From Xylogone sp. PMI_703 (lineage: Eukaryota > Ascomycota > Leotiomycetes): DNA of 64,000 nucleotides. The DNA lies in assembly GCA_021399445.1 (NCBI GenBank), contig JAJTUQ010000001.1:7750001-7814000 (forward strand), read 5' to 3'. Every line of letters begins with the position of its first letter. Positions within the stretch are counted from its first letter, which is position 1. This document shows, piece after piece, positions 34,616 through 44,616 of this stretch. The notes beneath the pieces were generated by a model. The model made no database searches, was not told the DNA's origin, and worked only from the letters and a program-made list of their open reading frames with translations. Position numbers and translations under genes: made by a program.

Positions 34616-35546
34616 AGCTGGAGTGAGTCGGTCGTGTGCGGTTTTTGGTGGTCGCAGGAGATGGGGTGGTGGTTTAAGAAACGCGCGCCTTTGCAAAAAG
34701 AGCCGAGTGCAAGGATTTGAGCTCTCAGGGAGATATCAGTCGTCTTGAGCACGAGGGGCCGCCTAGGCGGTGTGGGCAAATGCCCGTACGGTGGTCAGAG
34801 GCTGCGAAAGACAAAACAGCAAGAAGGAAAGCTGTGTTGCGGGCTGGAAGCTGGGGAGGAGAAAGCTATATGAGAGAAGAGAGGAGGCGCTGAGGTGGGA
34901 GAGGGCGAGCTGGTAAAGAGCAGCAGCACCAAGTGAGTAAGTAGTCGGACCTGGGTTGTGTGTGAATTATTATTGTGGTGGGGGGGGGATTCCTAGTTTT
35001 CGGGGGCTCTGGCGGTAGCCCCAAGCTTATGTGATGCGGTTGTGGTCGGTGGTGCTTTTGCTTGCTGGTGGATGCTGGTACACGCTGTAGTGATAGAGTA
35101 ATAGTGCTGGATCTCTAGTCCGCTCCGCTCTGGCTAGGAAGAAAAGAGGCGACGGAACGCTCAAGGGCTCCAGCGCTCCAGGGCCTTAAATTTTTCGCTG
35201 GCCGCTCTAACTCTTTCCCCCTACGACGGCGGCACTCGAGCTGTCACGGGCAGGTCAAGAGCCAGTCGCGGTTTGTTGCCCTCCTCTAAACAAGATCCGG
35301 CATGGCTGCTATTGCTGCTTGTTTTGCTTGTTTTCCTGTGGTTCGCCGTGGTTGAGGTGGTCGTAGTAATTACGGGCTGTGCCAGTACAGATATACTGTA
35401 CCTTGACCGTCCCCAAATACCACTACCGGCTGATACTAGTGCCACTGCAAAGTGCAAAAGGGCAAGGTGCAAGGTGCACAGTACCAATGCCAATACTGCC
35501 AATGCTGATGGTTTGATAATCGTCCCGCAAGCTATTTCCCAGAATA

Positions 35547-35568
35547 TTTATATATACATATATATATC
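35547..35568. repeat. TA-rich microsatellite
   Basis: TATATATA-CATA-TATATAT run with one interruption in the gene-free interval. Confidence 0.75.
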
Positions 35569-36200
35569 ATAATCGTGCAGCTCCAACCCCCCAGCACGCA
35601 GGCCATACGTCTCCAGCTCCACGCGTGCGGTGTAGCAGCGCAGCCGGCCAGCGAGTTGCAGGAGGCTGCTGATTGCGCAAGATCGCGCTTTAGCGTTCGT
35701 ATCAACGAGCCATCGCTGGCTGCGGTGCTGCTCTGTTGCTGCTGGGTCGACCAGCCCGCAACAGCACTTTCTGTATGAGGGATTTATTCTTCTGGGCTTG
35801 CTGGCTGGACAGGACTCGAGCTCTGTCGGCGATCCGAGGGCGACCTGGTACCAGAGCCAGAGGACGAGCCCTTGCTGGCGGGGTCCCTCTGGTCCCTCTG
35901 CTCTGTGGTTCCCAGGGGCTTTCCGCAGCAGCAGTTGCTTAGTGCTTGGAGTACAGATGCTGCGGGGCCAGCTCCAACAGATGATGCTTGATGCTAAGAA
36001 TGATGGCGACCGTGCTGGGGGGGCCATTCCAACCGCTAGACTGGACACGTACAAGACCGGTGCTGTATACAGCAAGTATGTTGATATAGTACCGGTAGTT
36101 GCTGAATTTGGAATCATGGCATTCTGAGTGGCTCTCTGCTGCCGGTCCCTGGATGGATCCAATCGCAGCAGTAACTAGATATTCTCTGCCTGTTATGCTT

Positions 36201-36252
36201 GTATGGTACGGTACTGTACCGGTACTGTACTGCACAGGTACCGGTACCATAC
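36201..36252. repeat. GTAC-rich imperfect inverted repeat
   Basis: The left arm GTATGGTACGGTA (36201-36213) pairs with the right arm TACCGGTACCATAC (36239-36252) with a single bulged base. The loop is itself built of GTACC/GGTAC units. A further copy-like stretch (AGTACGGTA...TGTACCGTA) lies at about 36318-36345. Confidence 0.8.
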
Positions 36253-37906
36253 CGATGTACACATTGTACCGGGAACTGCTTTTTTGATTGCGCGCTGGCT
36301 GAGCTGCCGTGTGGTAACAGTACGGTAACAGGATGTACCGTATTTCAAGCGTATGTACAATGATGCTACGGACGACGTAAAAATCAGGCACATACGGGAG
36401 ATCGATGGGGACCAAAATCTCGAATTTGCCCCTCAGCCCGCCCTCTGACGGGTCGAGGCCGCCGGCTTGCGAAGAGGGAGAGAGTAAACCGAGCAGGAAA
36501 AAAAACAGGTAAAAAAGAAATTTTCAGATTCCAAACCCTCGGGCACCGGATAGAAGTTTTCCACTGGCTGTTCCACGGCAGAGGATCGTCCGTTGCAGAT
36601 TTCTGTTGATCAACAGGATCATCCACCTTTGATACAGAAGCATTGAGAGAGCAAGGAGCAGATGACAGATGCCCGCCAGGTCGGAATCTGCTACGTGTAC
36701 CCGAGGTAGCAGCAGGAGCATTGGCGCTCTGGAACTCACCTCTCCGCGCCTCTATCAGATGTGACCGGGGGAAAGTAGGAACGAACAGGACGGCGCTGAT
36801 GTCTTCTCTCTTTCCTTTCTCCTCAAAGGTTTCGGAGGAATTACAACCGCCGTCATTAGTCAAGATTTGCTTCAACATTACTCTAGCTTGACTAATTACT
36901 GGTAATTGAGAATGGGGCCAAGGGAGGCTTAGTTCGACATGTGCGGAGAAGGCCCAGGACAATGACAACGCACTCCGGGCTCTCTCTCTCTCAACTCCCA
37001 AGTTTCAAGTTTCGAAGTCTCCAGGTCTCCAAGTCACTCACGCCGCCTCTCTCCTTCGTGAGATTCTTTTGCACTTCTCTCTCTCTCCTCTCTTAATAAT
37101 CACTCCTCACCGCACGACAAGACCCTCTCGGTAAAGCACCAAGGAACAGATCTGCCGTCCCGTCCAAGCTCAGCCCTATCAGCACCGCGCCCACGATGGC
37201 CTCTCACCTCCAAACCTCCGAATCCTACATCGCAGGGCCATGCTGAGAGACCCGTTTTCTCCTTCATCTCGCCATCACGACACCACTTCTCCACGGTTCG
37301 TTGGCACCACCTGTTTTTCCCTCTTCTCCGCCTTCAGCCATCTGCTCAGAACTCATCCACACACCACCACATGCCGCCTCCATAATACCGCGCGCATCAC
37401 CATCCATTTCCCACGCACATCTCACGCATCTCACCACACTTTAAGCAGCAGCTGGACAAATTGCAATGTCACGCAGAAGGCGCTACTGTCTCATGCATGC
37501 ATGGGCCGCATTGCTTCGTACATACTTCCCAACTGCCCATCGCTCGTCCTGAACCACAGTGCTTTGGCCGTGCAGTATGCCTCAAAGGAGTAGGTACTCT
37601 CCAATTCGTACCGGATTGGGAGACATGGGGAATCACCGCTGTCACTTGCTTTGCCGCGCCCGTTACTGCCCTCCTATTGCAGTAATTGTAAAACATGACG
37701 GGCTCGGGATGTCTTGTACCACAACAGAAGAAGCATGCCTCAAGCATTGGTCTCTGCGTACACCTGCGTACACCGGTACCGTATCGTCCTTGTCCTGTAG
37801 GTAAGAGCTGTATCCACAGTAACCCAAAATCTTCCCATTGACCTCTTATCTCGTTCCCAACTGCTCCACAAGATAATCAAAGAAGCCATGTCCCATAATT
37901 CTTTTC

Positions 37907-37928
37907 CTGTATGTCTGTATGTCTGTAC
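37907..37928. repeat. Octamer tandem repeat
   Basis: TGTATGTC is repeated about 2.6 times in non-coding DNA. Confidence 0.7.
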
Positions 37929-38850
37929 CAGAAACCCATCGAGATGGGTAGCCGATGATGCAATACCACCTCAAGCGGGTCATCCTCTTTCTCGCTCCAT
38001 TTGCAGACCGCCCATCGATATTTGATAAGCCATCTCATTATCAGTTCAATCAAAGCTGTTCCCAAAAGAGGACACAGCACATCAGGCTTGCAGCCTCACA
38101 TCAACGGAGAAACGAATTGGCTCAGAGAGGAAAAAAAGAAACAAAGGAGATGCTTGCAAACGCGCGCGCCCCTTATTTTCTTGCCAGCCTCTCCCACCGC
38201 CCCTTTCCAGCAGCCAGAGATAAGTAAAGTACCAACCGGAGAAAATAAAGCACGAAAAGAAGGTTAAGGGGGTGGTTGCCCAGGGGCGAGCGAGGAAGAG
38301 CAGTAAGGGTTTCCCATCCAGAAACGCACGAACGTGGTATAAGATGTCGTTGAAATCATCGAATGAGAGTGATCACACTTTGTCCTCGGAGCCTGTGCTA
38401 CATACACCTTAATCAATCTTTCTTTCTCGTTGCTTTTTCCTGTTTGCAACCCCTGTCACACATCACGATATACATGCCACACACAGCATTACAGATTACA
38501 GATTACATCCGCGAACGCAACCCCAAGAAACGACCTACATACAGCATACAGCCGTACAGCAACCAGCAAGCTCCGGTAAATAACAGTTTTTCGATAGCTT
38601 CTGCGTACCTTTTTTCCAGCATCCCCGATCCCAGCTTCCTTTTCTCTTGTCCCGCTGCAATCACATACATGTCCTGCATGTAGGTCAAAGAAAAAGGAAA
38701 GAGGATCATTGCTTATCAAGCAGCATCTTTTTTTCTTTTTTTGTCCCTGTCAAAAAAATTTAACCAAGGAATGAAGTAATGGCAGATACAATTTTCACAA
38801 GCCAATTCCTGTTCCTGGTGTTGTTCAAGATACACATACAAGGGTATAGG

Positions 38851-38880
38851 TACATACATACATACACACATACAGATACA
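38851..38880. repeat. TACA microsatellite
   Basis: TACA tetranucleotides with a few substitutions (TACATACATACATACACACA then TACAGATACA), in non-coding DNA. Confidence 0.75.
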
Positions 38881-39966
38881 AATGTACTCCGTATGCATCA
38901 CAAAAACTGCATGGGGTTATATTTAGCAACTTGATTTGATAATAGCAGTGATTATCATTATCATTGGTTTCTCACAATATTAACACTCTATTCTTTCACC
39001 AAAAGAAAGAAAGACAAAAAGACACAGTTTCAGGGACCACACTCGCCTCTCACCTCTCTCTACCAGTAGTAGAACCGATAGAAATGACAGAGAAAGAGAT
39101 CTGCCTGCAGTGCCTGCAGCGCCCCCGGCCCTCGGGTCGTGATTCCGCACCAGGGGGGATGAATGAAAATCGCCATGGGAAAAAGAGAGCTACCTAGCTA
39201 ATTAGATACCTAGCTCTGAGCTGAGCTGATCTGAGCTATCTGCTATTCTCCCCTAGAGCTCCAGAGCTCCAGAGGACGAAAGGAAGCAACACGTGCTGGA
39301 CGAGAAAAAAACGGTTGAGTATCTTCCCGTCCATGCTAATCTACCGTAGTCTACCGGTGAGTGTTTGAGTGTTTCTCATTAACCACATTTCTCAACAACC
39401 CCTGATTACGATGACAATTGGCGGTGTGATGGGCATGTTGTAAAACTCGGGAGGCAAAACAGCCAAGACGGACGGGCCCCTGAGGCGCCTTATTTTGATT
39501 CAGCGATAAGTTACCGTTCTAGACAACAGACCTACAGAGGATACACAAGAAAGTTGCGAGAAAATATCTGCGTTGTGGTATTTTTACTAAAATCACTAGG
39601 TACCCTCCCGTCAGAGATGAACCATACATAACTGACAATCCTGCTATTCCCACCCTTAACCATAGACCCAAATCCCTAAAAACCAAACCAAAACGGCCAG
39701 GAAAAAAAAAGAACCCTACTAAATCCAACAGAAATAAAATCACATAGAGATATCCACCTCTGTGATCCAGACATCATTATCATAAACAAAGGTCAGGGGG
39801 CCACCAACTCCTGTCTAGTTTCTCCTGGAGCGAGTGCATCAAGAATGCCGCTCACTCAAATTTCATTATATCGTAGTAATCATGACCGAGCCCAGACCTA
39901 ATCCCGGGAAAAAGAAATTCGTTACTTCGTCTCTCATTCCAGGTTCCACACTTGTGAGAGCAGCGT

Positions 39967-42246
39967 TTAGAAGCGCGTAGAGAAACTTCTGCCCAAGCTG
40001 GCTCGAGGGTTGCCTTTCGGCGTGTTGCGTATGTTTCCGCCGGCGCCGATTTTTTGGAAGCCTTGCATGATGTCAACTCCAGAAAAATCATTGATCTCTT
40101 CGGTCAGAAACTCCGCGCCGTAGAAATCTTCCTGAGGTAGGTCAAATGCTGCATTGCCGAATGCTGGCGACCCAATCTTGATGGGTGAGTCGAGCCCCAG
40201 AATCTTACTTGGAGATCGCATCATCCCAGTGGCCCTAGTTGGCGAGTCAAACAGAGAAGCGTCTAAGCTTGGAGTGAAAGTTAGCCGAGGAGTTGAAGTT
40301 ATGCTCTTCATGAAGCTAGAGTTAGATATATCGGTAAGGACATTTGCGGACTTCGATCTTTCCAAACGAGCTTTCTTTGCCGACCTCTTCTCAGGAGACC
40401 CATTGCCTGGAATGGAGAGTAAACCGGTACCATTATCTGAGAAAACATCAAAGTCGGAACCAAATTCTTGGAATACAAAGGTACTCTCATCAAGGTTGAA
40501 TGCCGGGCTCCATGGTAGATTCTCATCTAGACCTGGAAGCTCATGAGCCGGAGATCCAACAAGCTCTCTAACCCTCGCACGATGCATCCGGAGGTTTGTG
40601 TTCGGAGACACAGATTGAGGTGGTCTTGTTGGGGGCTTGAGTTTCACGGCAGGCGTGAGAGGTGGCAACATCTGTCCATGTTCGGCTGGCTTAGCACGGC
40701 GTAAAGGAGAAGACGAAGGTGGTGCGTAGAGAGAGGATTGAGCCATGAAGGAACGGCCTTTTGATGGACTATCATAGGACGATCCTCGAAGTCTTGCAAT
40801 CTCCTCTTCAGCACGACCACGCTTGATCCGTGGACGATCAGCCTCTGATGTTAGAAGGCCACGACCGTGGGGCCGCATTGCTGAAGAGTCCAATGAGGAG
40901 AAATAGCCACTATCGTCCATGGATGCGAATTTGCGTTTGTGAGACCGGTTAATTGATGAGGTTGGGAATCGAGGTGGAGGGGGAGGAGTATCATCTCTCC
41001 TAGTGATTTGTCGTACAACAGGAGGTGATGAATGTATCACAGCAGGAGGCGGTGAGGAACGGAGTAGGTGATTTGATAACGGTACTGCATCTCTTTCCTC
41101 AGTTTCATCTTCAGGAAGGTACGCATCAGAAGCCGGAATGGTCGCATCAGAAGACAGTTCAGCATCGGTAAAATGAGGCTCTGGTGCTTTATGTATAGGC
41201 TGGGGTCGAGGAAGCTCTTGTGGTGCAGGTGTCAAGGTTTTGTACATTGGCTGGAACTTTTCCTGTCCAAGAGTGGATGATGCCCGCGCAGCTAAAATCG
41301 GGACGTTTTCATTTGGGCCATTCGGTTTCCTTCCTGGTTTCTCTTTGAAGAACTGTGCTTCAGATCCAGGTTGAATAGCCCAGTAGTTTCCCTTTCCGGG
41401 ATCATCCTTTGGTCTCTCCTGCTTGATGAAGGCTTTGTTTAAGCTTAAGTTGTGTCTAATACTATTTTGCCAACCAGCGTCGCCGGCGTTGTAGTATGAA
41501 TAGGTGTCAGAAATCCATTTGTAGATTTGGGCAAGTGTCAGTCGTCTATTGGGTGCTCTCAAGATGGCCATGCCAATTAACTGGGCATAGCTATGCGCAG
41601 GTTTGGTTCCATCATCGTGGAGAGGAGGAAAGGAATCTGGCGGTGGAATCTCATCTACTGGTACGTCGGTATCGGCGCTGGACTTCTTGGTGGTCCTCGA
41701 CTCATCGATTGGGGCGGCATCCATTAGTACTCGCTTTGGCTTTGGCTTCTGTTCGTAATATCCATCGAGAGCAAAGGTATTGGTGGTCGATCCGTCGCTG
41801 TAACCTAGGACGGCCGATGGATGCGCAGAACTCTGTGGGTAATTCTCCTTATCTGCATGCTTGGGGAACGTGGTGAAGAGCACTTTGTGCGGGCCGGTCT
41901 TGAATCTCGACATTGCTGGTTGTCTCTTCTCCATGGAGTCGGTGTTGCAAGAATCTCTTCCTGGAGGCGGCATGGGAATCACATTAAGTTTACTACTAAG
42001 GGAGGGCGAACTGGACAATTGCTGTGTCGATTTGAGAGGGGACTTCTTGTTCGGCCCAATCTTCGGTGGGTTGAACACGATGTTCCGTCTGGATGCAGCA
42101 TTCTTGATCGGTCGAAGCGGTGACGACGATTCTAACTTAGACGACTTTTGCATCGGCGCGGCGGCGGCTTCCTGGTCCGGATCGAATGAGGAAACGGGAT
42201 CTTGATAAATCTGTAAGGGCTGGTGGGAATAACGCGTCGATGCCAT
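39967..42246 (-). CDS. Forkhead-domain transcription factor (HCM1/Sep1-like)
   Basis: Single exon of 759 aa. The forkhead winged helix lies at about residues 214-300. It has KPAHSYAQLIGMAILRAPNR, the recognition-helix motif WQNSIRHNLSLNKAFIK, and DDPGKGNYWAI. The rest is Ser/Pro-rich and disordered with many S/T-P sites suited to CDK phosphorylation. A KEN box, the APC/C degron type, is visible as ADKENYP at about residues 131-137. There is no FHA domain, so it is not FKH1/2-like; this points to the HCM1/Sep1 type that drives cell-cycle genes. That placement is inference. The start at 42246 (MASTRYSHQP) is the first ATG of the frame. Upstream lie 2.4 kb of non-coding DNA whose proximal 600 bp are pyrimidine-rich on the coding strand. 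Confidence 0.9.
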   Translation of the reverse strand: MASTRYSHQPLQIYQDPVSSFDPDQEAAAAPMQKSSKLESSSPLRPIKNAASRRNIVFNPPKIGPNKKSPLKSTQQLSSSPSLSSKLNVIPMPPPGRDSCNTDSMEKRQPAMSRFKTGPHKVLFTTFPKHADKENYPQSSAHPSAVLGYSDGSTTNTFALDGYYEQKPKPKRVLMDAAPIDESRTTKKSSADTDVPVDEIPPPDSFPPLHDDGTKPAHSYAQLIGMAILRAPNRRLTLAQIYKWISDTYSYYNAGDAGWQNSIRHNLSLNKAFIKQERPKDDPGKGNYWAIQPGSEAQFFKEKPGRKPNGPNENVPILAARASSTLGQEKFQPMYKTLTPAPQELPRPQPIHKAPEPHFTDAELSSDATIPASDAYLPEDETEERDAVPLSNHLLRSSPPPAVIHSSPPVVRQITRRDDTPPPPPRFPTSSINRSHKRKFASMDDSGYFSSLDSSAMRPHGRGLLTSEADRPRIKRGRAEEEIARLRGSSYDSPSKGRSFMAQSSLYAPPSSSPLRRAKPAEHGQMLPPLTPAVKLKPPTRPPQSVSPNTNLRMHRARVRELVGSPAHELPGLDENLPWSPAFNLDESTFVFQEFGSDFDVFSDNGTGLLSIPGNGSPEKRSAKKARLERSKSANVLTDISNSSFMKSITSTPRLTFTPSLDASLFDSPTRATGMMRSPSKILGLDSPIKIGSPAFGNAAFDLPQEDFYGAEFLTEEINDFSGVDIMQGFQKIGAGGNIRNTPKGNPRASLGRSFSTRF

Positions 42247-43278
42247 CTTGGGCCGGGACGACGCGGTGAGCTGGAAGGGATATCAGGACTGGCAGTAGAG
42301 GCGTCAGCAGAGTCTGGAACGGCAGTAGTGATCTCGAAAGGCATTCAGGATGAGAATGTCGGTGCTGGATGCGGGCGATAGTGATGATGAAGCTGCTGGA
42401 GAGAGTTCGATGAACGGACATGCATACCTAACTCCTTAAGTGGATGAGTGAAGTAGACTGACTAGCATGGGCAGATCGGCAGTGGAGCCAAGTTTAAAGT
42501 GGATGCCCGTGTCTAGGTGAGACCAGCAGCGAAGCGGCGGCAAGGTAGGATTTCGCGGTCTGGAAGCGTTTGGCGACGCGTTGGGCAATGCCAGCAGCTC
42601 GATGAAGCCCTAAATTGAGGCTGATGATGGGGAAGGGGGGTGAAAGAGTTTAAAAAGGAAATACAGAAACGGGCGAAGAGGGAAAGGGGGGTAGAAGAAG
42701 AGAATTGTTGAGAGCAAGAACTGGCACCGTCGAGCGTGTGTGGCCGAGTCGAAGGAAGAGCAGCAGCAAGGCAAGAGAGCGAGACTGCAGGTGGTTAACG
42801 TGAGAGCGGACGGTGCGAGCGGGGAAGAAAGGTGGTGAAAGGCAGACAGGCGAGAGAGATGCTTGCTGGGCTTCACGGGCTTGCTGGGTCCCCTGGCCAG
42901 GAAGTGCCGGAGCGCAGAGATCCTGTGTGGGTCGGGCGGGTTCTCTGCCACAACGACGTAAGAATTCTGGTCCTTCAGCTGCGCCCGGGATTCAGAACTT
43001 GAAAGAAAATCAGTCGGCCTCTGGACCTGTCGCGTTCAAGGCCAAAGTGGGCCGCGAAGGGAAAGGGCAGAGGAATATTGGCAGCTCGCAGTTTGGGCGA
43101 GACAAGAAGGGAAGAGGGAAGAGACTGAGACGAGACGAGGCTCGGGGCTCGGGCAAGCCGCCAACAAGAGTGCAAGAGAGTGAGAGAGAGTTGCGGATTC
43201 CTGCGAATTATTGCTTGCGTCCAGCACAACACAGCACAGCACAGCAGCATCCACAACCGTCAATGATCCCATCGACCC

Positions 43279-43312
43279 ATCAATCAATCAATCAATCAAT
43301 CAATGAATCAAT
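43279..43312. repeat. ATCA/CAAT microsatellite
   Basis: Seven or so ATCA units with one substitution, in the interval upstream of the forkhead gene. Confidence 0.8.
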
Positions 43313-43790
43313 GCAAATCCAAATCCACACTCGCGATAACGCGCAGCAGCTGTTGACCCCGTACCACCAGTTGCAAGAGACCGCGCTGGAAAGGTCGGGA
43401 TGATTGGGCGGGCGAGGTGCAAAGTGGTGAAGGTCGAGTCGCGAGTCACCGCGGCGCTAGCAGCGTGGACGCGTCGTATTGTTTACCACTCCCGACGCGT
43501 CGCTTGCCCGTTCGGATGCGGGCCACCGCGCTCTCCCTCAGTCATTCTCTCACGTTTTCTCACCTCCCCCTGGTCGTTGCATAATTATCAAGGCAACGTT
43601 AAGGATGCCCAAGACTCACAACTCACCAACTCATCAATCAAAATCCAGTCACGCCTCGCACTGGTCCGGTCTGGTCTGGTCTCTGGTCCAAGCTGCTGCG
43701 CTGGGCGGTGAGATCCGGGCTAATCATGCGGTCTGATGTCTCGTTATGATTGCCAAATCGGCTGCAATCAAAATGTGTGCATAGTAATAA

Positions 43791-43802
43791 TACGGTACCG
43801 TA
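43791..43802. repeat. 12-bp perfect palindrome TACGGTACCGTA
   Basis: Self-complementary over 12 bases and followed within 50 bp by CAGTACTG and CTACCGTACC. It is the clearest single instance of the ACGGTACCGT element that recurs in this part of the window. Confidence 0.85.
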
Positions 43803-44616
43803 CAGCACAGCACAGTACTGGTCCGGAGTAGAGCTACCGTACCTATCATCAGACGAGACCGAAGATCTCTCGTCCTACTGGCGGACCTCGGTGACATCCT
43901 CTGTGCACAGTACGGTGCTGCAAAGCTCTTCTAGACGATGGATTGATGAAACAATAGATTCATCGTCCTGAAGCGCTTCACTTGCGCCTCTGTACAGTTC
44001 TTGTACCATTTGGTATTCAGTTCCACATGCTTTTCCATAATTAGTACCAGTACTAAGCACCTTACTCGTGGCTGGTCCATTTTCCTCTCATTTTATTAAG
44101 GTTTCTTGGAATGGCTACATGTGCAAACAAGCTTGAACTTCGAGCCGCTAAGGCTACGGCAGGTACCAACCACAACGGCTAAAGGATTGGCTGACCTATT
44201 TACTGTACCTTGCGATGCCGGGCTCCGTGGTAGTAGAAGAAAGAATCAAGTTTCAAAAGTTTCTTTGTGGTACCAACGCTAACTGGCATAGCATGGGCTA
44301 GATTAGCCCCAGGACGGAAGAGAAAATCATGAGGCTAGCTCAATCTGTCAATATAGTAGTCCATATACTGTTCTTCTATCAGGGGCGAAAATAATACAAC
44401 TGTATTCTTAAAGAACATGTCCCTCTCATTCCAAGCTTTCGTTAAATTCTAAGCAATACCGACGGACCACGGTTCCATAAACGCCATACAATTACAAACC
44501 CGCAAATCGCAACAATTAAATCTGGATTCCGAACGCCCTTCTATGCTACATGCCATCGTAAATATGTTCCAGGCGAAAGAGTAAAGCCAAAGCACAAACA
44601 CCAGACCAGCAGGCGT

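Larger units (their letters stand above)
34616..39966. other. Large gene-free interval (5.35 kb) between SAT4-like kinase and forkhead gene
   Basis: No gene is supported. The part next to 34,616 is purine-rich on + (pyrimidine-rich on the kinase strand) and likely holds its promoter and leader. Frames at 35548-36162 and 36384-37001 on the minus strand exceed 200 codons but lack any motif. Notable content: TA-rich run 35547-35568, GTAC inverted repeat 36201-36252, CT-rich 36980-37100, an octamer repeat 37907-37928 and TACA repeats 38851-38880. The right end, from about 39,500, is probably the forkhead 3' UTR. Confidence 0.5.
42247..44616. other. Gene-free interval (2.4 kb), forkhead promoter and MID1 3' flank
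   Basis: Purine-rich on + from 42600 to 42870 (pyrimidine-rich on the forkhead strand), so it probably holds a long leader and promoter. It also holds a CAAT/ATCA microsatellite at 43279-43312 and GTAC-rich palindromes at 43791-43850. Frames at 42813-43403 (196 codons) and others have no motif. Confidence 0.5.

Noticed and set aside
35548..36162. 204-codon minus-strand open frame
   Set aside because: It covers microsatellite and GTAC-repeat DNA and has no protein-like conserved segment.
36384..37001. 205-codon minus-strand open frame
   Set aside because: Composition looks like translated CT-rich promoter DNA (RERARSALSLS), with no recognisable motif.
39190..39270. Dense short direct repeats (CCTAGCT, GAGCTGAGCT, AGAGCTCC)
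   Set aside because: The units are short and imperfect. Simple low-complexity DNA explains them without an element.
42813..43403. 196-codon plus-strand open frame upstream of the forkhead gene
   Set aside because: It ends in translated ATCA microsatellite (INQSINES) and purine-rich DNA. Better explained as the forkhead leader on the other strand.
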